Assembly (NCBI GenBank): GCA_034670405.1
Contig: JAXDDX010000057.1
Location: forward strand, 2,093,001-2,157,000
Direction: 5' to 3'
Source: Hoplostethus atlanticus
Lineage: Eukaryota; Chordata; Actinopteri; Trachichthyiformes; Trachichthyidae
DNA length: 64,000 nt
Position numbers and translations under genes: made by a program
The notes under the pieces: generated by a model
What the model was told of the DNA's origin: nothing
Databases searched by the model: none
The model's input: the letters and a program-made list of their open reading frames with translations, nothing else
Part shown: one piece after another, positions 12,690 through 23,469 of the stretch
How the letters are laid out: every line of letters starts with the position of its first letter
How positions within the stretch are numbered: position 1 is the stretch's first letter

Positions 12690-13291
12690 GAGTGGGAGGA
12701 AGCCAAGTTGGAAGCACCGAGGAGCGAAACTCCCTCTTGTTCAAGACTGAACTGGTCCGGCGGTCGGCGGCTCTGAACGCAGGCAGACGGCGGATAGACA
12801 GACAGGCTTGTAATGCACAGCTGGAGTGTAAATTCCCGTTCGCCCACCGGTCCGTAGACCACCTGGAAGTCTAAACTACAAACTTTCGTCGGCTTCGCAA
12901 TCGCAACTCCTCGCTAACTCGTTCGCCTGGACAGCCTCGACCGTAGTGTAATATTTTGCTGTCAGTCCCACATGTTTCTGTCTTCTTCCTAGTCTCCAAA
13001 ACAACAAGGCGAGCAGGCCGCCCGGGCTCCCGGGAGACCTCGCACAGGTTGTGGGTTAGCTTACCTTTACGCACACGGTGACGCGCGGATCCACTTTACG
13101 CTCCCTTTTCCCCTACGGGTCTCTCATAGCCGGGGATCAGCACCGGGGAGCCGTTGAGCGGTATACAATCATGGATCTACCGGCAGAGACGGGAAACCGG
13201 CGGCGGGGAGGCAAAACTAACTCCACGGTGATCAGCAAGAGAACCCCCCCGGTGGAAAAGCTCTACGCCGTCGGTATTATCTGCCTCCAAG
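12690..13291 (+). promoter_or_regulatory. ptk7: CpG-rich promoter region and first exon of ptk7
   Basis: CpG dinucleotides become frequent from about 12,690 (CGGTCGGCGGCTCTG, CAGACGGCGGATAG) to the ptk7 first donor, after an AT-rich intergenic stretch. This is the pattern of a CpG-island promoter. No TATA box stands out near the coding start. The transcription start cannot be fixed from sequence. A TAG at 13,057-13,059 closes the reading frame upstream, and no other in-frame ATG lies between it and 13,171. Confidence 0.6.
13171..13291 (+). CDS. ptk7: ptk7 exon 1: N-terminus and start of signal sequence
   Basis: PTK7 is a single-pass receptor with seven Ig domains and a catalytically inactive kinase domain, acting in planar cell polarity and Wnt signalling at the plasma membrane. 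The ATG at 13,171 (CAATCATGG) is the first in-frame ATG after a TAG at 13,057. It encodes MDLPAETGNRRRGGKTNSTV, then ISKRTPPVEKLYAVGIICLQ and one base of a split Val codon. The first 30 residues carry seven Arg/Lys. LYAVGIICLQ starts a hydrophobic core completed by exon 2 (VLSIQAAA). The donor is AAG then GTTGGT at 13,292, which is not strong; GTAACA at 13,296 would break the frame with exon 2. The long basic n-region is unusual for a cleaved signal peptide. Confidence 0.78.
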
Positions 13292-14798
13292 GTTGGTAAC
13301 AAAGCCTCTGTACACTTTTGTTTGGCGGGCGCACACCAAATGTCTCCCTGTGTTTAGACGCCCAGCAGCAGGGCTTCGTTCTCATGGCACTGACCCCCCA
13401 AATGGACACACATAGAGCCAGGGACCCCCATGTAGGAAGACTTTTTGTTGTTGTTGTTGATTTCCTGAGGCATTGTGTATCTGTCTGCACTGTACGTGGG
13501 AAGAATACTGGTGGGTGAAAGCTATGATTTTATAGGCATATAGTCTTTTATCTGCAGTAATTGGGAGAATTTCTGCTGAAACTAAACTATTCCCAGCTTG
13601 AGAACCAACAAGTATGAATGCCAGATTTTTTTTTCTCCACAAAATTTAATGAGATTTTTTTTTCAGATTTCAGGAACTGAGGAGAGCACTGTTTTTAAAT
13701 GAAATGCTTTTTGAAAATATTCCAGAAAAGCAGCTCTTACAACATGTTATCACTTTAACAATATGTGTATCAGTGTATGCCTGGCCTGTGCAATTACACA
13801 GTAATTACATTTCTCATTTGGAACCGGTGTACCGGAGGATGATGGTGGGTTTCCATCTACCACGGAAGAAAGCCCCCGTCGTCCCATTACGCCTCCGCAG
13901 GAGTTTACTTCAAACCTCACACAGCACATTGGACACGCCGTGTTTCATTATCACATTCATAACTCCCCTGTTTACATTTTTAAACGCCTGTTCGAGCCCA
14001 AGCTTGGCTCCCAGTCATGTGCATGGATGGTGAGCCATCCTCTAGAGTTCATAGCCTCGGCAGAGTGTGAAGAAAGCCAAGAAAAAGGCCACTGATCCTT
14101 CCTAGTTTGTGCAAGGAATGTTCTTTTCCTGCCAAGGATCAAGATCATTAACTCGCAGCTCATCATGTCAAAACCGGGTGGATTTTATCTGATCTCTACA
14201 TGTGGCCTGTAATGTAGACGAGCAGAGAATGCATTTCCCCTGCACCTTCTGCGTAGCCATGCCTGAAAAATTCCCTCAAGTTGAATCCCCCCCCCCCGCC
14301 CGCCCCCCCATCCTCCTCATGCCCACTTAGGGATGAATGTGTCCTCTGTGTGTAGGCAGCAGGGGTGAGGGAGGCTACTCTGGGCTTCTGTTTATAAGAG
14401 GCATGAATAGAGCCAAGCCAGGTACTGTCACAACAGTCTCACATTTTAAACCCGCTTTAGAAAAGGTGGACTCTCTGTGAATGCACTGCAAAGACCAGAG
14501 CTGGCTGCAGGGCTCCGTATCAGCCAGGCCATGTTTCTGTAGGGTTTCCCATGTACAGAATCTGGGCGCCGTGATTAAATATTTACCCAGATCTTTTTTT
14601 TCTCTCTCTCTTTACAATCACCGCTCTGTTTTGCCATTCCAGCCTTTTGCTTTTGGATTCTTTATCTCGATCTTGTTTCCATTTGTAGCTGACCGGTGAA
14701 GTGCTCTCCACGCAGCTCTCAGAGCAGATGAAAGCCACTTATGAAGTTAAACATCCATAATGTAAATGCAGCCGATGTCCTCCCTGCTGCCTTTCTTC

Positions 14799-14801
<3 letters not shown>

Positions 14802-14884
<83 letters not shown>
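14802..14884 (+). repeat. (CT)n microsatellite, about 83 bp
   Basis: This is the longest uninterrupted dinucleotide tract in the window, about 41 CT units, with pyrimidines on the ptk7 coding strand. A second C-rich run (about 14,900-14,917) follows closely. Confidence 0.97.
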
Positions 14885-14888
<4 letters not shown>

Positions 14889-16395
14889 TTTTCATCCCTC
14901 CCCCCCCCCGCCCCCCTCCCTCATCAAGAGGGTCTCAGACCTGAGGTATTTGTGTGAAACGATGACTGGGCTAAGCGCCGAGTAGCTGAGCTAGATCTGA
15001 AATGTTTAGTTTACATCCTCACGTGCCCATCTCCTCTCAGGCCCGCTGCTTTGATCTCCCTATCTCACGGCGCCGCTGGAGCTGCACTTCAATCCTCCCG
15101 GGGCATTAATAATTTCAATGCCTCACACAAAATAATACTAACTTCGTGATGACTTCGTTATGCCTCCAAGTTGCACTTTTCTGGAGTGATTTCAAAATAA
15201 AGTCCTCCTGAATGTGAATCTTCACACCATCTTCCACAGTCCCTTGCTAAAACACAGTATAACAAGCCACAGTGGATGTTCAGTTTATTGTATGGATTCA
15301 ATTTGCAGTGGGCCGTATTTTGCCAGGAGGTTTCTAAACAGGAAGTGGGTATTGTACTGAAGCTCCGTGTAGACAAGATCCTGAAAGCGGTATTTGCGAG
15401 GACCAGTGTTTCCTTACGCTGTGGTTCCACTACCACGGTTAGAAAATCTATAAATGTAATCTACAACATTTGTGCTGTATCAGCTCGATACAGCTGACCC
15501 GATACTGCGTAGGCTTTCAGGGTGTTTTGTTCTCTTGCCCACCTGCTGCTGCTTTATGTTATATTCCATAAACCTTGCGTAACCCTGCCATGCCTGAAGG
15601 CCGCTTGGCCGCACACTGGTCCTGATTCTATGGATGTGGAGATTTATCGGGGATGAAGGACGTAAATAAACACAGGAGGAGATTGTATGCAGTGAAATCC
15701 TTTTACACACACATACACAGCTTTGTATTTTTCTAATTTTGAAAGGGACATCAATCATCATATCATGATCGTAGTCTGGATAAGTACTAAATGGATTACA
15801 GCACAGGGAGTATAGCATCTGTGATTGGTATCTTTGGTCCACGGCTAATATGTTTGTGCAGTAACGGCTGTAACTGAGTGCCTTGCATGGGAGTCGTGAT
15901 GTATTTTATTTATGTTATATCCTATGGCGTATCTTATATCGCAGCAGAGAACGCTTGATTGATTGACTAGAATAAATAGATCTGCTTCTCATTGAGGCGC
16001 TGGACATCAGAGGGCTGCACCGGTAACACTAGTTGTGAAGCTGGGGGAGGGTTCCCATAGGTCCTCCCTGGCTCTGGTTTCTGGCCATTCATCAGAGAAT
16101 GTTTACCCAATTTTAGGTGCAGCCTTTTGAACTCGAGAGCCCTCTCTCTGCTTTACACAGGGACCTAAGGTTACGGCCGGGCTCCTCTCCCAGGGGACGG
16201 TCCTCTCTCACACACTCAGGCGTCATGGCTGCCCCAGTATCTCAGACTTGGCCTCTTCTTCTGCCTCCTTCTTCCTCAAGTCTTTTCGCCCTCGCCCCGC
16301 TTTGCTTTTCTCGTAAGTGAAATTATTCATCGGAAAAGTGCAAAAATAAAGCTCAACTCTAGTTCCTGCTTGTGTTTTTAAGATGTGTTGATTGG

Positions 16396-16475
16396 ATTAC
16401 ATTACATTACAGTCATTTAGCAGACGCTTTTATCCAAAGCGACTTACAATAAGTGCATTCAACATAATTCAACAT
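16396..16475 (+). repeat. Widespread teleost dispersed repeat, copy 1 (short)
   Basis: It contains ATTACATTACATTACAG followed by TCATTTAGCAGACGCTTTTA and TCCAAAGCGACTTACAA. This core is one of the most frequent interspersed sequences I know in fish genomes. The same core recurs at 47,095 in the same orientation with near identity over about 75 bp. I do not assign a family with confidence; it may be a SINE-type core or a non-autonomous element. Confidence 0.65.
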
Positions 16476-16922
16476 GATTAATTTTGAAGATATGGATCAA
16501 ATGATCAAAGCATGGTCTCCAGTTTGCTGAGACGGTGGTGCGTTCAAATGCTTCAGCTAAGATTCCTCCTGCTTGGACATCCATGACACGAGCGGGCCAG
16601 GACACTGATAAGGCTACTATACCGCCTCTGCATGTAGCCTCAGTGGGAAGAGCCTGAGCTTAATGGCGGCGCTGATGTGCGGCAGGAAGGCAGAATCTCC
16701 CTCACATTCCTTCACCGGGGACAGGAAGATAACTCCACATAATGACCACTGCCCTCAGTGGCCTCTGTTGGTTCTGCGTGATCAATAAAGCCGAATCAAC
16801 AAGGGACCGTAAATTGTAATTGCTGCACCCAACGGCTCATGTACTTAAGCTGGTGTGTGTGTGTGCGAGTACATGTGAGTATGTAATAGGAGCCTGTGGT
16901 TGTGTTTGGAGTAGGGCCTAGA

Positions 16923-16978
16923 TCTCTGTCTCTCTCTCTCTCTCTGTCTCTCTCTCTGTCTCTGTCTCTCTGTCTCTC
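16923..16978 (+). repeat. (CT)n/(GTCT)n microsatellite
   Basis: An interrupted CT tract with regular G substitutions (CTGTCTCT). Confidence 0.9.
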
Positions 16979-17073
16979 GCCCCTAGTGGTTGATAGCCTT
17001 GTCTGGAAGGATGTCTGTTGTTTCCTATTGACGTGCCTGTCTGCTCTACGCTGTCTCCTGTCTGGTCTGGGCT

Positions 17074-17088
17074 GGGGGGGGGGGGGGG
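17074..17088 (+). repeat. Poly(G) tract, 15 bases
   Basis: A mononucleotide G run immediately after TGGGCT in the proximal ptk7 intron. Confidence 0.95.
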
Positions 17089-17852
17089 TAGCGTAGCGTG
17101 GACCCCAACCCTCTACCACTCCAGTCTTTGTGTTACTCTTCACAGTGTTGTGTTTTATGACGTTTCCTCCTAATTGCTCCCATGTTTTAGTGAGATGGTC
17201 TGCCAGAGAAGCTTTGTAATTGACATATTCCTGTATATAAACTTAGAAAGAAGTCCTCAAATTCACTTCTGAGGGTTGCAAAAATACAAATGAACCCATT
17301 TAAATGACTCTTTAAAATGTATTTCGTCCAATAATTTAAATAGTATGTAATGAGTTTCACTTTCATACCGGAGATACAGTTTCAAGATTTTGCATCACTT
17401 TTTTGGAGCAAAACTTGTATGTATGCAGTAGCATGTCTGCGAGGTATAAGCTCTAATTTAACGACTCAAGATGGGGGTTGTAAATGGCCCGTCCTTCCCT
17501 AATGTGACATGATTCGTTTTTTTCTCAGATTGACATTTTCTGACCCTCTTTAACCTTCACCCTAGCTAATCTGATCTCCTATCTACCACGGGCACTTTAA
17601 AAACCTGATGAAAACAGATGTTATTACTAGTCTGACAGACATCACCCTTCCGACCACTGTAAATCCTCATGACAACTTCTTTCCCTACAGGCCAGGTGTG
17701 AGGCCTGGTGAGGGCAGCTTGCCTTTGGAGTGAAACGAAATCCTTGTTTTGTTCCCATGTCCATGCTGAAGCATGTGTGGTGCCGCTGCTGCATTCAAAT
17801 GCGTCTGATTGAAACGTGCAGGAATGCCTAATTTGGCTTTAGCTTGTGTGAA

Positions 17853-17892
17853 GGGTGGGCGGGGGCAGGGGTGGAGGTGGGGGTGGGGGGGG
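17853..17892 (+). other. G-quadruplex motif
   Basis: G-runs of 3 to 8 follow each other with very short loops (GGGTGGGCGGGGGCAGGGG, then a GTGG spacer and two longer runs). At least four runs of three or more G within 20 bp satisfy the usual G4 pattern on the coding strand. Confidence 0.7.
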
Positions 17893-18346
17893 TGTCTGGC
17901 ATGCCATTGCATAAGCCCAGCAGCCATTAACCCTTTGTGTCCCAAGGCTGAATGAACTCATCACAGCAACGGCCACAGGCAGACTGACATGAGGCAGCTC
18001 TCAATCAGCCCTCGGCTCCTCCCCGCCACACCAGCGGATTTAGACGGGCTGAAAGGACAGCGGTGTTTAATGGGCAGGGCCATGAACCATGTTTGATCTC
18101 CAAGTGAATGGGGTCAGCTGTCTACAACTGACCCTGAGGACTCAGTCTGTTGTGTCGAGGGAATATATTTACCTTCAGTGGTCCTCTGTGTGGCTGATAT
18201 ACTGCATCACCGTAGTGGTTTTAGATGTCTGTGATGCCTGCCGGTGCTCCACGTTATGTGTGTGTCTTTCAGCTGTGGTACTACAGCAGAGGTACTACAG
18301 CAGAGCTCATAGGTCAGAGGAGGGGCAGGGCTGTCTCCATGGTAGC

Positions 18347-18377
<31 letters not shown>
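18347..18377 (+). repeat. Compound (AT)n(AC)n microsatellite
   Basis: Eight AT units run directly into seven or more AC units. The dinucleotide switches without an interruption. Confidence 0.93.
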
Positions 18378-18378
<1 letters not shown>

Positions 18379-19497
18379 TGCTAACCTCCTAGCGCTAGTA
18401 GCTGACTCAAGCCCTGGATTTTGGGATTACTCTGTAGGATGGAGTCAGTGTACAGCATGCTATATGACTGAAGCCGGTGGCTTTATCAGCTTTTGGCACA
18501 GGGAGCATGTGAATGTTTCAGAGCTTCCTGGTTCCTTTTGAATCCACGCTCATACATATTGGATGTGAACCAACCACCACAGTACCTCCAGTGTTCTCCT
18601 AGACCTTGGAAAAGCACAGTTGTAGCTTTTCAGCAAGTCGTCTCAAAGAAGAATTTCCCTCCACAACAATATTTCTTTGGAGAGGTTTGCTTTATATATT
18701 TTGAAAGGGACCTTGAAAGAAACTTGAAGACCTCGAAGAAAACACATTTCAAAATGGATTCTGGAGGCGCCTCACTGTTGCATATTTCAGTATGTTTTTC
18801 GTGACAAGCAATCCTAAGAAAATGTTGACTTAATAACGTGATTGACAAGCGTGGATGACTGATACACTTACTGCATGCCTGCATTTGCTGTTGGATGTCA
18901 GGATCACTGCCAGATCTGAAAGCAAACGGCGTCACGCACAACCCGTAGCGCACATGATATCCCTGTTGACTCCAGGTTGACAGTCAGATGTTATTATATC
19001 TTATTTTGACACAAGCTCCAAAGGCAACCATTTTCATGTTTGCCTTTTTCTGCGGCCGCGACATTAATAGAGTCGGACGCACGCAGAGAGCAAAGTGTCT
19101 CCATGTGGAAGCGGCTGACATTTCATTGAGACTTCAACAGTTACCACTCACTATCGCCTCCCATAAAAATCATCCCCATCACAATCTTTTAGCCTGCTGG
19201 CTTCAAACACGCCGAGGCTGGCTTTGACAGTTTTCCCCCTTTCATGATTCTCCCTCTCTCCCTCATTGCTTTGCTGTAAGTCACAGTTCCTAAGTTTAGA
19301 GAACTTTGTTTCAGAAATCAGTGCAGAGCTTATTCCTCCTCCATCCACCCTCGGATGCTCTTGCACAGTTAGAGATCATGAATTTGTGATGCTCAGTGCA
19401 TCCCAGGAGTTATTTTTTGATGAAGTGGTATAATTTACTTTTTTAGCGTACCCACTTTCCCCCAACCTGCCTTGTCTACTGCTACTTCAGTTAGTGA

Positions 19498-19555
19498 GTG
19501 ATGTAGACGTGATGATGTAGACGTGATGATGTAGACGTGATGATGTAGACATGTC
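19498..19555 (+). repeat. 15-bp tandem repeat (GATGTAGACGTGAT type)
   Basis: GATGTAGACGTGATG recurs about 3.7 times and the last copy has one change (ACATG). A nearby GTCTACG at about 19,562 is the reverse complement of the unit core, so the end could fold back. Confidence 0.9.
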
Positions 19556-19911
19556 ACATCGTCTACGTTTGGCCAGGGAATTAAGAATAAGGCAATAAGA
19601 ACAACACACCGCCAGACAGCACACTTCATGTTTATTTCCATATAGTTATTTATATAATTTGCCGGTGAAGCCGATTGCTCCGTACATTTATTCATTGGCC
19701 ACATAATCACCCGTTCAAACCTCTGCTGACCTGAGGTCTGTTGCCCAGCCATGTTTTAACGATTATACATTTCCTCTCCTCCGCGCCGCAAACCCAGTAG
19801 CATTAGCACATCGTGTCCTGTGTTCGTGGACAGTAATTAGTACCGCAGAGAGGGGAGCTCATTACACAGAGCAAATCATTCCTTTCTGTGGCTTCAATTA
19901 TGTGAAGTAAA

Positions 19912-19961
19912 CAGCCTGACCAGCCTGACCAGCCTGACCAGCCTGACCAGCCTGACCAGCC
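19912..19961 (+). repeat. 9-bp tandem repeat (CAGCCTGAC)
   Basis: Five perfect copies and a partial sixth. The minus-strand frame reads Gly-Trp-Ser repeats only because the unit is divisible by three. Confidence 0.95.
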
Positions 19962-21359
19962 CGCTCGCCTCATCTTGTCCTCCCTCTGTTGCTGCACTCG
20001 CACTCTTTCACCTTCCTCGTCTCCCTGTCACTTTGTTCCTCCCCGTTTCACTAACGATGTCGTTTCTGACTAGTGATTCTGTTTAAACCTCCTCTTTTCT
20101 GCCCTCTCTCTCCAACTCCCTCCGCGTCTGCGTTAAGCTACACATCAGTGTTAAACCTGATCTGTTCCGACAGAGGGGTGCCACAACAGCGGCTAAATAA
20201 TTGAAGTTTGCTGCGTGAGGAGGTTTCGTTAAAGCACCACCTCGTTACTCCGCGCTCAGGAAGTGATCCTCCTGATGGGATGTGAGCTGGCATGAGCCCG
20301 TGGTCTGAGTCAGACAGCTGCTTCAGGGAAGCGGCTGCTTAGTCCAAAAACATTGTCTGTCTCACCCAAGTCTGTCCTGACAGTGGATATAGCTTGAGCC
20401 CCTTTCTGACCAAACCTCATCCAGAGCTTTCTGCTTCTTACCGTAAGTCTCACAACAGGAGCTATACTCCTATATGTTGTTTAATTGATGATCGTCTCTC
20501 ACCAATGCTACAAGGGGTCAGAGGTGAGCCCAGCAACATCTGTCATGGCAACCTGCTTCCTGTTTGTCTTATGTGCCCATCCTGGACTAGCATCCCAAAG
20601 GACAAGGGTTAGACAAGGGTTATATATTAGACTGTTCAGACATATCAGACTGTTACTAATCTTTTATTAAAAATGAGATATTGTCAGTATCATCCACCTC
20701 TGATATGATGGATATGATTCAGGTTATTTGATATATTTTTGTGTAATTCATCAATAGACCCTTTGCAGTACTATTCTAAATACCATAACAACCCGAAGTC
20801 CCAACAGCTTGACTACAAGAGTGAATATAAGTGGTTTTGACACCCATTCCAGTTTGCCTTTCACAGTCTTTAAATGAAGTCAAAAATTGTAGTCAAAGTT
20901 TAGATAAGTAATGTTATAGTCTTGCTAATGCCTTTAGACCTAGTTGGCAATCTTGCTAGGTAACGCTAGGTAAATAAATAGCTGCTTAAACAAACCCATG
21001 TATTTGGAAAGCTATACCTAGTTAAAATTACTCACCAGATACCCGTCTGTCATCGTCTGTTTTGATGATTTAGTTTGTTCTCCTTGATTTTTGGAAGTCT
21101 ATGAAATGATTTCTTTTCAACCATGATTGAAATAACCACACAGCAAAAGTTGACCATGGTGTTTGCAGTGTTAACAACAGGCGGTTGGCTGAGTAACCTG
21201 AACTGATTCTAATGCAACATTTTGCTCAGAAGTGTGCATGATTATGTTTTGATGGTTTTCACTGGAGAAGTCTAGTGCCCCATGGTGCTGTTTCAGAGGC
21301 CTTTACCATCCTGTCAAGAATACAATTCTTGGGGAGGAAAAACACCAAATCCTTCTGAT

Positions 21360-21486
21360 ACATTTTGACTTGAAAATCGTCAAATTTAAAGGTATTGAAA
21401 AGCTGCACAAAATATAGGTAGCTTCAATCCAAAAATATTGGTATTTGTATCAGCCTTTGAAAAAACATATTGGTGCACCTCTACAG
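21360..21486. repeat. Decayed dispersed repeat end (AAAATATTGGTATTTGTATC type)
   Basis: The sequence TTGGTATTTGTATCAGCCTT, with CATATTGGTGCACCTCTACA after it, resembles the diverged end of a common teleost repeat whose consensus ends in TATCGGTATCGGCC...CATATCGGTCGACCTCTA (recalled). Boundaries and family are uncertain. Confidence 0.4.
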
Positions 21487-21489
21487 AGG

Positions 21490-21511
21490 ACACACACACA
21501 CACACACACAC
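21490..21511 (+). repeat. (AC)n microsatellite
   Basis: Eleven AC units directly after the decayed repeat end. Confidence 0.93.
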
Positions 21512-22264
21512 TAGCCTGCTCAGTGCAGGTGCAGCTAGCTAACGCAGCCTTGTTGATCAGGGAGCACAGTTACATTGTCCGTATCTGTTGAGGTGACGAC
21601 TGATAGCAATGCCAGTGTCGGTGTTGTGTCTGGCAGATGGTGACCTCTTGTGCCAGATAACCAAGGAAGTGGATGTTTTGTTGTGGTCGTTTCCTCTTGG
21701 TATTACGTCAGAGTAGGTGAGGAACGCAGGCGGCTTGCTCGTGTCCCAGCTTTCCCCACCACTTGGGCTACGTTCACACCACAGACCTCCACGCTCACTT
21801 ACAACTTTATGCTAATATTTGTTTGGGTGTTCATGTCTATTCTAGGATGTAACACGTATCTGATACCGATATGAGCTGAGTGCAATCTCAAAAAGATGCA
21901 CAGAGTGACAATAACAAAAGACATCACATGCATTTTTGAGCCTTCACTTCAGTTTCGAACACATGTTAGTTACAGTGTGTGTCTTTGAGTTTTCACTGAA
22001 TCACTCCCCAGATATGAGTGTTCAAATTCGAGTCCCATGTAGGTCGCGTGCCTTCGGGATCCATGTGGTCCAGATTGGAATTGAAAAAATGTGACTCCAT
22101 GCAGCTTTTTGCAATTGACACTGATGAGAAAAAATGTGAATTGGGACACTTTCAGCTGCAGTGTGAATGTAGCCTTTGTGTCCCCTGCCAGGTTAAGAGC
22201 CAGACAGAGGGCCGTGGTGCTGTCGTTCCTGGGCTTGAACTGTGTGGTCGAGGGCCCCGGCTCT

Positions 22265-22266
22265 GT

Positions 22267-22307
<41 letters not shown>
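22265..22307 (+). repeat. (GT)n microsatellite
   Basis: About 20 GT units with one GAGT interruption near the start. Confidence 0.95.
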
Positions 22308-22308
<1 letters not shown>

Positions 22309-22511
22309 CCAGGAGGGAAGGCAAAGGCTGTGGTCTCCCTAAGGCCCCGGACAACAGCCGTGGAAGGAGGAGGCCCGTGGCCGTTTGGCTGTTGACTTCC
22401 TGCGGTGCAGATGGGGCCCCCGTGCTCTCAAACACACACGGGGCTTTCACTGCCTCTGGAATTTAGAAAATATGTTAACGCAGACTGACGCCATTCAGGA
22501 AAGGCGATGTG

Positions 22512-22538
22512 GTGTGTGTGTGTGTGTGTGTGTGTGTG
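22512..22538 (+). repeat. (GT)n microsatellite
   Basis: Thirteen GT units, only 205 bp after the previous GT tract. Confidence 0.95.
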
Positions 22539-23421
22539 CAAGCATGTATTAATGTGGCACGTGCACATGTCTGTCTCTGTATTTTATAGTGAGTACTTGT
22601 GTGTGTGAGAAGGCAGACGACGAGGCAGACCTGGCGCTCTGTGTTTGCGTTGAGAAGTGGGTCAGTGTGGCACTCAGTGTAAGTATAGACCCGTGTCCTT
22701 GCAGTCTCCGACTTGCACTCACTCTTTTTTTATTCATCGTTCTTCCTCTCTCGTTAACGCATGGCTGGCAAAGCCTCATCCTGGCATGCAAGTCTAAGTG
22801 AGTTTGCACGCTTTGCATTTTCTCATGCAGACTGTTGTGTATATGAGAAGGGCAATGGAGGCCCGGCGGTTTCCCCCCGCTTTCCTTCTACCATACCATA
22901 GCATTATCCACATAGCTACATATTGACTTTTGTGGAGCCTCTCAGTGGTTTGTTGAGAGGAAATATGAAGGACCGTATGTGCCAAATGTTTGGGTTGTTA
23001 ACTCCAGGAAGAACCATTAATAAAGTCGAGTGCCAATACTATGTATGACAAATGTGTATCAAACCATCAATCGCAATCTGTATACACTATCTTGCAAACC
23101 TTCTCCTTCTCTCTCTTGCAACCCACCCCCACCCCCACCCTCCAAAATGGTTGGAAAAATAGACCGGACCATTATTTTGTAATGGAGCTGTGTATTTCTG
23201 CCCGTTGCGTTTTTGTGCCGTGACTTCACCAGCGCTCTTTCATCTCTGTGTGGATGGTTTCCAGGCAAACGTCTTACTCTGCTTTGTGTGGGCTCTCGTG
23301 TTCTGTCATTTCGGAGGAAGGAAAGAAAAGGTTGCAGTGAAAAGGTACACCCCTGCCTTCCCTGCAACCTCACGGGTCCGTCTTTAAAATGAGGTCAGAT
23401 GACACATGAGCCCTGGGTGCA

Positions 23422-23469
23422 CCTCTCTCTCTCTCGCTCTCTCTCTCTCCCCCCCCCCTCTCTCTCTCT
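23422..23469 (+). repeat. (CT)n with central C-run
   Basis: A CT tract broken by a run of ten C, pyrimidine-only on the coding strand except one G. Confidence 0.9.

Larger units (their letters stand above)
10091..12690. other. klc4-ptk7 intergenic region
   Basis: About 2.6 kb separate the klc4 poly(A) signal and the ptk7 CpG-rich promoter. From about 10,980 to 12,560 it is strongly AT-rich and repeat-like. It holds an 18-bp palindrome (11,085-11,102), a dispersed repeat fragment (11,286-11,345) and a run of 13 G (11,830-11,842). No protein-coding signal is seen on either strand. Confidence 0.7.
13292..21359. other. ptk7 intron 1, proximal part: microsatellites and unique sequence
   Basis: It contains the 83-bp (CT)n tract, a C-rich stretch at about 14,287-14,309, one fish repeat copy (16,396-16,475), a CT/GTCT array (16,923-16,978), a 15-G run, a G-quadruplex motif (17,853-17,892), an AT/AC compound repeat and two short tandem repeats (19,498-19,555; 19,912-19,961). 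No gene is recognised. Confidence 0.65.

Noticed and set aside
13078-13170. Upstream extension of the ptk7 reading frame
   Set aside because: The frame is open back to TAG at 13,057 but has no ATG before 13,171. A GTG at 13,078 is not a plausible start in a vertebrate gene.
22012-22040. tRNA-like T-arm word (GTTCAAATTCGAGTCCC)
   Set aside because: No matching A box upstream at tRNA spacing and no acceptor stem. The stems beside the putative loop do not pair.
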